5,723 nucleotides of DNA from an uncultured Lachnospiraceae bacterium (GTDB taxonomy: Bacteria > Bacillota > Clostridia > Lachnospirales > Lachnospiraceae), in NCBI GenBank assembly GCA_910578085.1, contig CAJTPM010000086.1, positions 1 through 5,723 of the forward strand, written 5' to 3'. Position numbers and translations under genes: made by a program. The notes below the pieces were generated by a model. The model was not told the DNA's origin and made no database searches. It saw nothing but the letters and a program-made list of their open reading frames with translations. This document shows, piece after piece, positions 1-5,721 of this stretch. Within the stretch, counting starts at the first letter, position 1, and each line of letters opens with the position of its first letter.

Positions 1-26
1 TTATCAACCACCCTTCTTGGAATTCC

Positions 27-398
27 CTATATTTGAATTATACAGGAAGCTCCTAAAACAGACTTAAAACAGATAACATCAAAACTATTCTGATACGGAA
101 TATCTATGGCGTCTATCACGCGGTATTTTACTCTGTTTTCTACTCCATACTTTTTATGAAGCAATTTTGCCTTTTCAAAACCATCCTCATTAACATCAGA
201 GCAGATAACCTCAGCGCCTTTCAACGCCCAATACAGTGACAATCCGCCAGCTCTTCCGCCTATATCCAGAATTTTTTTTCCCTCCATATTATCAAACCGG
301 CAAATCTTCCCCCAGTATTCAATTGCTCTCCACCAGTTTTTGACATCCCATTCTACAATATCTTGGATAAATTCATTCTGTTTATCTTCCTTTCTCAT
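27..398 (-). pseudogene. Class I SAM-dependent methyltransferase, prematurely terminated and partial at the window edge
   Basis: The visible 123 residues cover the N-terminal half of a class I methyltransferase. The opening IVEWDVKNWWRAIEYW (14-29) is typical of methyltransferases in polysaccharide loci. Motif I is KILDIGGRAGGLSL (42-55), the acidic SAM-ribose contact is CSDVN (66-70, Asp68), and motif II is SFDVICFKSVLG (105-116). The frame then departs into ASCIIQI and stops at TAG (29-27), far short of the roughly 220-260 residues expected. Beyond the stop, coding-like sequence continues: a second frame gives FLYNSNIGNSKK, and the first frame resumes with RRVVD at the edge, suggesting two compensating one-base indels near 47-49 and 11-13. 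The gene probably continues outside the window. ATG 398 is the first start after an in-frame TGA. It probably methylates a sugar or glycolipid intermediate; the substrate is unknown. Confidence 0.75.
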
Positions 399-487
399 TC
401 CTTTTCAAATTTCCTTCCTTAACTGCCTGCCCTGTTATCCGTACCGGCACACCTGCTCTCATCTTTTCAGTCTGTCTGCAGTCCCTT
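382..487 (-). other. Intergenic spacer and leader of the methyltransferase gene
   Basis: This is the largest gap between clear genes (399-487, extending a few codons into the methyltransferase). It holds no convincing promoter and no stem-loop with a T-run, so transcription probably continues through it. A purine-rich leader (AAGGAAGG at 420-413, AAAAGGA directly before the start) precedes the methyltransferase ATG, but neither has ideal spacing. A 37-codon open frame (495-382) crosses it and is not believed to be a gene. Confidence 0.4.
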
Positions 488-1675
488 TCATTCATTCAAA
501 CTTTTTAGTGCATGTTCTATTTCTTTTATTACAATATACCAGTCAAATTCTTTCGCTCTTGTATTTGCATGTTCCCCCCAGTCTTCTATTTCCTCTCTAT
601 GTGTATAAACATAATAAATGCCATCTGCGAGGGCTTTTTCATCCCATGGTTTTACAAGTTTTGCCGATTCACCATCTACAAGGAGCTGCCGGTATCCCCG
701 TGTATCCCAGGCAACAATCGGTGTCCGGGATGTCATGGATTCCAATATCGCCATTCCATAGCCGCTCCCTCCACTCGTACAAACAACAATATCCGCCCCT
801 TTTGCATATGAAACCACATTTCTATGTTCCCCAATTAAGTGAATCTGCTCTGCAACTCTATTTTTACTTGCAAAAGTTTCAAATTTTTTTCTGTTATATT
901 CATTAACATTTCCTATTCCGACAAAATGAACAGTCAATTTATATCGTTCTTTTAATATCCTGACAGCTCTTATAATCTCGTAATATCCTTTTATCTTCGA
1001 GACACTTCCGATCGTAGCAATTATAATTTCATTTTCCAGTCCCATATCTCCATAATCATAATTCTTTTCCTGATCCAGCCGAATAAAATCAACCCCGTTT
1101 TTAATGACAATACTATCAAATCCTTTCCGTCTCAGTGCTTCTTGTGTATCCAGCCCATTACTCCAAACGGCGTCCATTTTCTTCAAATTTTTACTTTCCA
1201 TTCTACGAACAATCCAGCCTGTACCCGGATACTCTTCTGCCAGTACCTCCGGATGCAAACTCCTGCAGGATGCAATTGCCTTAACATTTTTATACTTTCT
1301 CTTTATTATCCTTACGGTCTTCGCCGCAAAAACTGTTCCCAGTCCTATCAAATAGTACGCTTCTTCCGTACTTAAATGCTTTTTTATTTCCCTGCACATC
1401 ATATGAACCGTTATATTACTGTTAAATAATGCAATATGTTTATGAACCAAATGCTTAATGCCCGGTACATGATTTAAATTTTTTACTGGAATAATTTGAA
1501 TCTCGGGATTTATATTTTCAAATTTTCCCATAGAATTATCATTTCTGTAATTTTGTACAGTAAATATTGTAATTTCATGTTTTCCCGCCAACCGTTCACA
1601 AACATTAAATACCCATGTCTCAATTCCTCCTGTATAAAATGGATATGTTGAATCAAATATAAAAAATATTTTCAT
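488..1675 (-). CDS. GT4-family (GT-B fold) glycosyltransferase
   Basis: The 395-residue protein has a GT-B layout. The N-terminal domain opens with FDSTYPFYTGGIET (7-20), the glycine-rich acceptor-side loop of GT4 enzymes. The hinge region carries IKNGVD (191-196). The C-terminal donor domain has TIGSVSKIKG (221-230), HLIGEHRNV (279-287), and SGGSGYGMAILESM (301-314) followed by GESAKLVKP (335-343). The first Glu of the usual E-x7-E motif is Ser304; the second, Glu312, is kept. It probably transfers a hexose or amino sugar from a nucleotide donor to a lipid-linked chain at the inner membrane face. I chose ATG 1675 because AGAGGGAG (1687-1680) lies 4 bases upstream; an upstream start at 1711 would overlap the previous gene and add MLILLFYSRGRF without a good site. 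Donor and acceptor are unknown. Confidence 0.92.
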   Translation of the reverse strand: MKIFFIFDSTYPFYTGGIETWVFNVCERLAGKHEITIFTVQNYRNDNSMGKFENINPEIQIIPVKNLNHVPGIKHLVHKHIALFNSNITVHMMCREIKKHLSTEEAYYLIGLGTVFAAKTVRIIKRKYKNVKAIASCRSLHPEVLAEEYPGTGWIVRRMESKNLKKMDAVWSNGLDTQEALRRKGFDSIVIKNGVDFIRLDQEKNYDYGDMGLENEIIIATIGSVSKIKGYYEIIRAVRILKERYKLTVHFVGIGNVNEYNRKKFETFASKNRVAEQIHLIGEHRNVVSYAKGADIVVCTSGGSGYGMAILESMTSRTPIVAWDTRGYRQLLVDGESAKLVKPWDEKALADGIYYVYTHREEIEDWGEHANTRAKEFDWYIVIKEIEHALKSLNE

Positions 1676-1704
1676 GAATCTCCCTCTGCTATAAAATAAC
1701 AATA

Positions 1705-2235
1705 TCAGCACTCTGTTTCTATTTCAGTAATCCGAACGGAAACTCTGTTTCCTTCTTTATCTACCCACCCCATTATCTTTGCCGGTATTCCTGCTACCAA
1801 AACATAATCTGGTACATCTCTCGTTACAACAGCCCCGGCCGCCACCATAGCATATCTGCCGATCGTATGCCCGCATACAATTGTGGCATTGGCGCCGATT
1901 GATGCTCCCTTTTTTACCAGAGTCTTCCTATAATTTTCATGCCCCTTCGGATATCCTGCTCTTGGTGTCAAATCATTTGTAAACACACAGGAGGGACCAC
2001 AGAATACCCCATCCTCCAACACTACACCTTCATAGAGCGACACATTATTCTGTATTTTGCAAGAATCGCCGATAACAACATTATTTGACACATTCACATT
2101 CTGACCCAATGAACAGTTTTTTCCGATTCTTGCACCGGACTGGATATGGCAGAAATGCCATATTTTTGTCCCTTCTCCTATCTCCACATTTCCGTCTACA
2201 TAGCTGCTTTCATGGACAAAATATTCCTTTTTCAT
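1705..2235 (-). CDS. WlbB/WbpD-like UDP-3-amino-sugar N-acetyltransferase
   Basis: The 176-residue protein is almost entirely a left-handed beta-helix and matches the WlbB/WbpD family along its length: KIWHFCHIQSGARIG (24-38), SLGQNVNVSNNVVIGD (42-57), CKIQNNVSLYEGV (59-71), VFCGPSCVFTND (77-88), RKTLVKKGASIGANATIVCG (103-122), and GIPAKIMGWVDKEG (149-162). Known members transfer acetyl from acetyl-CoA to the C3 amine of UDP-GlcNAc3NA, the step after the WlbA-type oxidase and an aminotransferase; an oxidase of that type lies two genes upstream. Asn87 in FTND is in the region of the proposed active-site Asn. The ATG overlaps the previous TGA as ATGA and has an excellent ribosome site, AAGGGAGG (2247-2240), 4 bases upstream. 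The sugar may be a related 3-amino sugar instead of the uronate. Confidence 0.92.
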   Translation of the reverse strand: MKKEYFVHESSYVDGNVEIGEGTKIWHFCHIQSGARIGKNCSLGQNVNVSNNVVIGDSCKIQNNVSLYEGVVLEDGVFCGPSCVFTNDLTPRAGYPKGHENYRKTLVKKGASIGANATIVCGHTIGRYAMVAAGAVVTRDVPDYVLVAGIPAKIMGWVDKEGNRVSVRITEIETEC

Positions 2236-3173
2236 GCCGCCTCCCTTATGAGACGGATATGGTTCTTACTATTTACCCCCTCCGAAACTGTCCGAAGTAC
2301 TTTTGCGGGATTTCCGGCAACAATCGTGTCTCTTTCAACTGTTTTTGTTACCACCGCTCCCATTCCCAGAAGGGCACCATCACCAATCTCTATTCTGTTC
2401 CGCAGCGTTGCATTTACCCCAAGAAATGCTTTTTCCCCTACGGTTCCATAACCGGCCATAATTACCCCGGCAGTCACCTCAACATTCTTTTTAAGATGGA
2501 CATCATGTCCGACATGTACAAGGGCATCCAGTTTTACATAGTCTTCCAGTATGGTATCTCCTACAGATCCCCTCGAAACATTATTGTGTACTCCGATCTC
2601 CACATCATTTCCGATTTTTACTTTACCTAAAGACGGAATCCTTATTTTATTTCCTTTTTCATCCTCCGCGGCCGTAAAACTGTTCGCCCCAATAACTGCA
2701 TACTCATTGGCCAGAAATCTATCCCCAATCACAGCATTTTTAACTACTGCTCCGTTCAGAAGAATGGCATCTTTCCCGATCACTACATGATGACCAATCA
2801 CACAGCCGGACTCAATATATGCCCCGCTTCCGATCACCGCAGCCTCACTGATACAGGAACCATCCATATATAAATATTTGTATTTCTTATCCTCCTGCAT
2901 CTGCAGCCATTCCAGTTCTGTCGCAAGCCTCGCATATGCAAGCTGCGGATTATCCACCGAAATTACCGCATGTTTTTTCCTGATCCAATCCGAAATTTCT
3001 ATTCCGCTCTCCGCAAATACAAGACATTGTTCCACAGATTCCAACTTTACCAGTTGATCTGCTATCTTTTTACCGATATACATTGCCGTATTGGATTGCG
3101 GTCTTCCGATATAGGAAACGCCACTGATTTTAAAATGATAATCCGCATGGATCCGACTCACATCATACTGCAT
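2232..3173 (-). CDS. LpxD-like left-handed beta-helix acyltransferase, intact
   Basis: The 313-residue protein has an N-terminal mixed alpha/beta domain (about 1-100; SYIGRPQSNTAMYIGKKIAD resembles the LpxD uridine-binding domain) and then a left-handed beta-helix of hexapeptide repeats (about 107-290). The core follows LpxD: IPSLGKVKIGNDVEIG (179-194), RGSVGDT (201-207), LVHVGHDV (218-225) with His223 the probable catalytic base, and VTAGVIMAGYGTVG (233-246). It ends GMGAVVTKTV and AGNPAKVLR. The usual DGFG loop is GANSF (162-166), so the ligand pocket may differ. The likely reaction is transfer of an acyl group from CoA or ACP to a nucleotide amino sugar. It overlaps the oxidase stop by one base and the next start by four (ATGA); GGGG lies 8 bases before its ATG. 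In a probable Gram-positive it is unlikely to make lipid A. Acyl chain and sugar are unknown. Confidence 0.88.
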   Translation of the reverse strand: MQYDVSRIHADYHFKISGVSYIGRPQSNTAMYIGKKIADQLVKLESVEQCLVFAESGIEISDWIRKKHAVISVDNPQLAYARLATELEWLQMQEDKKYKYLYMDGSCISEAAVIGSGAYIESGCVIGHHVVIGKDAILLNGAVVKNAVIGDRFLANEYAVIGANSFTAAEDEKGNKIRIPSLGKVKIGNDVEIGVHNNVSRGSVGDTILEDYVKLDALVHVGHDVHLKKNVEVTAGVIMAGYGTVGEKAFLGVNATLRNRIEIGDGALLGMGAVVTKTVERDTIVAGNPAKVLRTVSEGVNSKNHIRLIREAA

Positions 3174-4267
3174 CAGACTTTCCCCTTTCCCGATTCCTCC
3201 GAAAATCTGCCCACAAACTCCAGTGTGGAGCAGTTCTCCAATGGCAGCTTAACGACCTTCCCCTCTGCCGCCGATCTATAAATCGCAAGCACCAGTTCCA
3301 ACGCTCTTTTTCCTGCCTCTCCATTCACATAAGGTTCCCTGTTATTTCTGATTGCATCAATCATATCTGCATACAGCGGTGTATGTCCAAAACCGTATAC
3401 ATTGGGAGGATTCTCTGCGAACTCCGCAATTACCTCTTCCGGTCTCTCCTGTCCATCTGCAAACCTCCACCCCTCGATCTTATTGACACTCTGACCGCCC
3501 ACTTTTACAGTTCCTTTTTCTCCAAATAAATAAAGGGTTTCCTCCAGATTCTTTGGGTAGACATTTGTGGTTCCCTCTATGATTCCGTATGCTCCGCTCT
3601 TAAATTTTACAAGTGCTATCCCCAGATCCTCCGCTTCAAGATACGGATGGTTCAGCTGGTCTGTCATTCCAACCACCTCTTCTATCTCATCACCCATCAT
3701 CCAGCGAAGCAAATCTATATTGTGAATACACTGGTTCATAAGTGCGCCGCCATCCTGTTCCCAGGTGCCGCGCCATCCTGCCTGTGCGTAATAGTTCTCA
3801 TCTCTGCACCAACGGATATGGGCCGTTCCGTAAAACATTTTCCCAAAACAGCCTTTATCCAGCGCCTCCCGTATCTTCTGGACCGACTTATTAAATCGGT
3901 TCTGGTGGTTGGCACAGACTTTGACACCTTTTTCTTTTGCTGCTTTTATGATCATATCCGCATCAGCAAGTGAAAGTGCAATGGGTTTTTCTATAATTAC
4001 ATGACACCCTGCCTTTATACAATTCAATGCAATTGCTGCATGTTTTCCCGATTCCGTGGCAATTGCCACAAGTTCAGGTTTTTCTTTTTCCAGCATCTCA
4101 CGATAGTCGGAATACTGGTGTATTTCTGTGAGATCAAATCTCGATACTTTATCCTGTAACATCTCCTTATTGATGTCGCAGATTCCCACAAACTCTAATC
4201 CGTTAGCTTTCGCCGCCGCGATATGGTTCGGAGAAATCCTCCCGCAGCCTATCAATGCATATTTCAT
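3173..4267 (-). CDS. Gfo/Idh/MocA oxidoreductase, WlbA/WbpB/GnnA-like nucleotide-sugar C3-oxidase
   Basis: The 364-residue protein has an N-terminal Rossmann fold with ALIGCGRISPNH (residues 4-15) and CDIN (30-33) for NAD(P) binding, the family EKP motif at 93-95 with catalytic Lys94, and HQNRF (121-125). The segment WRGTWEQDGGALMNQCIHNIDLL (165-187, His182 the probable acid/base) is typical of the sub-family that oxidises C3 of UDP-GlcNAc or UDP-GlcNAc-uronate. WlbA/WbpB and GnnA act this way, and a PLP aminotransferase normally follows to give a 3-amino sugar. No aminotransferase is in the window. AGAGGG (4280-4275) is 7 bases from the ATG. The stop overlaps the next start by one base (TGATG), indicating translational coupling to the following acyltransferase. 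The exact substrate cannot be read from sequence. Confidence 0.9.
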   Translation of the reverse strand: MKYALIGCGRISPNHIAAAKANGLEFVGICDINKEMLQDKVSRFDLTEIHQYSDYREMLEKEKPELVAIATESGKHAAIALNCIKAGCHVIIEKPIALSLADADMIIKAAKEKGVKVCANHQNRFNKSVQKIREALDKGCFGKMFYGTAHIRWCRDENYYAQAGWRGTWEQDGGALMNQCIHNIDLLRWMMGDEIEEVVGMTDQLNHPYLEAEDLGIALVKFKSGAYGIIEGTTNVYPKNLEETLYLFGEKGTVKVGGQSVNKIEGWRFADGQERPEEVIAEFAENPPNVYGFGHTPLYADMIDAIRNNREPYVNGEAGKRALELVLAIYRSAAEGKVVKLPLENCSTLEFVGRFSEESGKGKV

Positions 4268-4287
4268 CCTCTGTCCCTCTTTTCAAA

Positions 4288-4695
4288 TTATTTATATTTT
4301 ACAACTGCGTATCCTTCTAATACTGTCTGTCCATTCTGGTTAGCCACTTTTGTCTCCAACCTATAAATACCTTTTTCCTGATTCAAAACATCCATCACCG
4401 TAACACTCGCAGTACAGGTATCCCCTATATATACCGGAGCTGTAAATCTTAAATTCTGCTCCAAATATACTGTTCCCTCTCCCGGAAGCTTATTGCCCAG
4501 CACAGCTGAAATGAGGCCTCCCGTCAGCATCCCATGGGCTATCCTGCGCCCGAAAGCTGATTTCTTTGCCTCCTCCTCGTTAATATGGACAGAGTTAAAA
4601 TCCCCTGTTACGCCTGCAAAAGTATAAATATCATATTCCGTGATTGTCTTTGCAAAGGAAGCTGTCCTCCCAATTTCCAATATCTGTTTCCCCAT
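4288..4695 (-). CDS. MaoC/PhaJ-like (R)-specific enoyl-CoA hydratase
   Basis: The 135-residue single hot-dog protein is close to the usual PhaJ length. The hydratase signature is present: GDFNSVHINEEEA (residues 31-43) with Asp32 and His37 as the predicted catalytic pair in D-x4-H spacing, followed by RIAHGMLTGGLIS (51-63), whose glycines and Ser63 line the active site in this family. PhaJ-type enzymes add water to trans-2-enoyl-CoA to give (R)-3-hydroxyacyl-CoA, in the cytoplasm. I chose ATG 4695 because AGAGG (4707-4703) lies 7 bases upstream; a GTG at 4710 would overlap the previous stop and has no ribosome site. The gene sits between two LpxD-like genes and a sugar oxidase, so supplying a hydroxyacyl donor for sugar acylation is a reasonable inference. 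Other MaoC roles (dehydration on a thioester, binding only) cannot be excluded. Confidence 0.9.
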   Translation of the reverse strand: MGKQILEIGRTASFAKTITEYDIYTFAGVTGDFNSVHINEEEAKKSAFGRRIAHGMLTGGLISAVLGNKLPGEGTVYLEQNLRFTAPVYIGDTCTASVTVMDVLNQEKGIYRLETKVANQNGQTVLEGYAVVKYK

Positions 4696-4706
4696 GCTTT
4701 TTCCTC

Positions 4707-5168
4707 TCACAATTCGCTGTCATTAACTCTGACTACCTTAGCCGGTATTCCGTAAGCTATCACATGATCACCGATCGTTTTTGTCACCACGGAGCCCATT
4801 CCTATTATCGTATGTTCTCCAATTTCTGCCTGATTCTGTACTGTACTCGCCGTGATATAGGCACCCACCCCTGTTTTGACACTTCCATACAGGGAAGAGC
4901 ATATGATTGTCGCATCAGCTCCTACCACATTGTTATGTCCGATATGAGTTGATGGAGCGATTTTTACGCCATTTCCAATCACCGTATCATCAATTGTACC
5001 TCTGGCGATATTCACATGACTCCCGATAAACACGTTATTTCCTATGCTTACCCCTCCAAAATGCTCCACTATCCGTTTTTCCCCGGTATCCGCATTCGTA
5101 CTGTATCCAAACCCATCTATCCCAATTACAGTTCCGGACTGGATATGACAGTTCCTTCCAATCCTCAC
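4707..5168 (-). CDS. C-terminal catalytic fragment of the split LpxD-like acyltransferase
   Basis: This frame is in phase with the N-terminal fragment and could restart at GTG 5168, two codons after the TAG; the stop itself lies in TAGGGAAATGTG, which offers a weak AGGG ribosome site. It contains most of the left-handed beta-helix: RIGRNCHIQSGTVIG, then IDGFGY, a short loop (STNADTGEKR) as in LpxD, SIGNNVFIGSHVNIARGTIDD, and THIGHN with the expected catalytic His. It closes with GMGSVVTKTI and GIPAKVVRVNDSEL. There is no long C-terminal helical extension of the kind E. coli LpxD has. LbH proteins trimerise, so a stand-alone helix of 153 residues could fold, but it would lack the N-terminal domain. 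Its TGA (4709-4707) lies 11 bases before the hydratase ATG. Confidence 0.55.
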   Translation of the reverse strand: MRIGRNCHIQSGTVIGIDGFGYSTNADTGEKRIVEHFGGVSIGNNVFIGSHVNIARGTIDDTVIGNGVKIAPSTHIGHNNVVGADATIICSSLYGSVKTGVGAYITASTVQNQAEIGEHTIIGMGSVVTKTIGDHVIAYGIPAKVVRVNDSEL

Positions 5169-5174
5169 ATTTCC

Positions 5175-5657
5175 CTAGATTACTACATTATGCTCTATTA
5201 CAGTGTGTTCCCCTACTGCCACATTTCCCACGATACTGCATCCACATCCTATAACAACCGTTGGAGCGAGTACCACTCTATCTGAAATAACTGTCCCTTC
5301 TCCGACAGATCCTACCTTTCTCCTTTCTTCCCAGAACTCATGCCGCACTGCAAAAAATATTTCCTTTGAATTCTCTACAGTAATAACATTTTTAAAATCT
5401 ACGGTTACACCTTTGCGAACCACTGCACAGGCTATACTTTCCGGTCTCCCCAAGCTGTCGTATATTTCTTCTTTTTTTATCCAGATAAGCGAATTTATCT
5501 TATAATTTTGCAGCGATGAAAAACCGCCTATCTCCGTCTGATCATCTCCGCAGAATACATAGTCATAATTGTTTCTTTCAAGCCAGCCCAATATTTTTTC
5601 AATTTCATAAGTCGGCTTTCCCCCGCACAACCTCATCCTCTGCCATGATAGAGGCAA
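5175..5657 (-). CDS. N-terminal fragment of the split LpxD-like acyltransferase
   Basis: This open frame holds the N-terminal domain and the first LbH coils, ending in VVI just before TAG. Family-like sequence starts near residue 18 (EIEKILGWLERNN) and continues through GGFSSLQNYK and SLIWIKKEE. Residues 1-17, read from a TTG start with no well-placed ribosome site, do not look like the family and are probably not native. The alternative ATG at 5636 sits directly against AGAGG and is no better. From about residue 114 the hexapeptide pattern begins (VVLAPT, VVIGCG, CSIVGN, VAVGEH, TVIEHN). The fragment lacks the catalytic His and most of the helix, so alone it should be inactive. Confidence 0.5.
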   Translation of the reverse strand: MPLSWQRMRLCGGKPTYEIEKILGWLERNNYDYVFCGDDQTEIGGFSSLQNYKINSLIWIKKEEIYDSLGRPESIACAVVRKGVTVDFKNVITVENSKEIFFAVRHEFWEERRKVGSVGEGTVISDRVVLAPTVVIGCGCSIVGNVAVGEHTVIEHNVVI

Positions 5658-5721
5658 GATCCGTTATATTTTCCTCCCTATATTGTCAAGTGATTTTCCT
5701 TAAAAAATCAAGGAATTTATA
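5605..5721 (-). other. 3' tail of an unrecognised upstream gene, partial and possibly interrupted
   Basis: Entering from the window edge, one minus-strand frame reads YKFLDFLRKIT and meets TGA at 5688-5686. Beyond it the same frame stays open for 26 codons (QYREENITDLASIM, then AEDEVVRGKADL) to a second TGA at 5607-5605. That second stop overlaps, as ATGA, an ATG at 5608 that would make a good start for the next gene. Two readings are possible. The upstream gene may end at 5686, leaving about 30-80 bases of leader with a GGGAGG motif. Or it may end at 5605 and carry an internal nonsense codon. The charged, helix-like tail is not one I can assign to a family, and too little of the gene lies in the window to name it. 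Seen: the frames and stops. Inferred: that either part is coding. Confidence 0.35.
5673..5678 (-). promoter_or_regulatory. Strong Shine-Dalgarno-like GGGAGG with no matching start codon
   Basis: The minus strand carries AGGGAGG just after the TGA at 5686. A start would be expected 5-9 bases downstream, but the codon at that distance is ATA (5667-5665), followed by ACGGATCTTGCC. The nearest alternative starts are TTG at 5657 (15 bases from the motif, too far) and ATG at 5636. Either the motif serves a start codon that has mutated (ATG to ATA), or it is a chance purine run inside the upstream gene. It is recorded because it bears on where the first acyltransferase begins. Confidence 0.35.

Larger units (their letters stand above)
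4707..5657 (-). pseudogene. LpxD-like left-handed beta-helix acyltransferase, split by an in-frame TAG and with a disturbed 5' end
   Basis: Read through the stop, this is one LpxD-type protein of about 300 residues: an N-terminal LpxD-like domain (motif EIGGFSSLQNYK), a run of hexapeptide repeats, a DGFGY motif, THIGHN with the probable catalytic His, and the C-terminal signature GIPAKVVR. LpxD family enzymes transfer an acyl group, in lipid A synthesis (R)-3-hydroxyacyl from acyl carrier protein, onto a UDP-sugar amine. Two defects are visible. TAG at 5177-5175 falls inside an unbroken six-residue repeat register, so it replaces exactly one residue. The open frame also begins poorly at TTG 5657, while ATG 5608 would give a typical family start if the A6 run at 5599-5594 had one more A; the restored frame is exactly 301 codons. 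It may be a true pseudogene, a two-piece protein, or a sequence error. Its stop is 11 bases from the hydratase start. Confidence 0.72.

Noticed and set aside
382..495. A 37-residue minus-strand frame beginning MNERDCRQTEK in the glycosyltransferase-methyltransferase gap
   Set aside because: It overlaps both neighbours, has no ribosome site and matches no family. Its AGVPVRITG segment faintly resembles the end of an LbH acetyltransferase, but nothing upstream in frame supports a remnant.
2131..2152. A short shared stretch CCGGACTGGATATG at about 2132-2151 and 5134-5151
   Set aside because: It encodes the same LbH coil (CHIQSG) in two related proteins; similarity of family and codon use explains it without a repeat element.
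340..2630. Several long plus-strand open frames (such as 340-906 and 2085-2630)
   Set aside because: They are antisense to well-supported minus-strand genes, are rich in Cys, His, Phe, Ser and Pro as expected for reverse-complement reading of this composition, show no family motif and lack ribosome sites.
3736..3927. A 63-residue minus-strand frame inside the oxidoreductase gene
   Set aside because: It lies wholly within the strongly supported oxidoreductase in another frame and is rich in Arg and Thr with no recognisable motif.
5175..5688. Recoding of TAG or TGA as an amino acid (alternative code, pyrrolysine or selenocysteine)
   Set aside because: TGA is the normal stop of five clear genes here, and TAG has no other supported sense use. 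No SECIS-like hairpin is evident, and neither site aligns with a residue expected to be Sec or Pyl.
5663..5689. A TTGACA box followed by TATAAC on the minus strand, resembling a sigma-70 promoter
   Set aside because: The spacer is only 15 bases, and the boxes surround a Shine-Dalgarno-like motif within what seems to be a continuous operon. Probably chance in AT-rich sequence.
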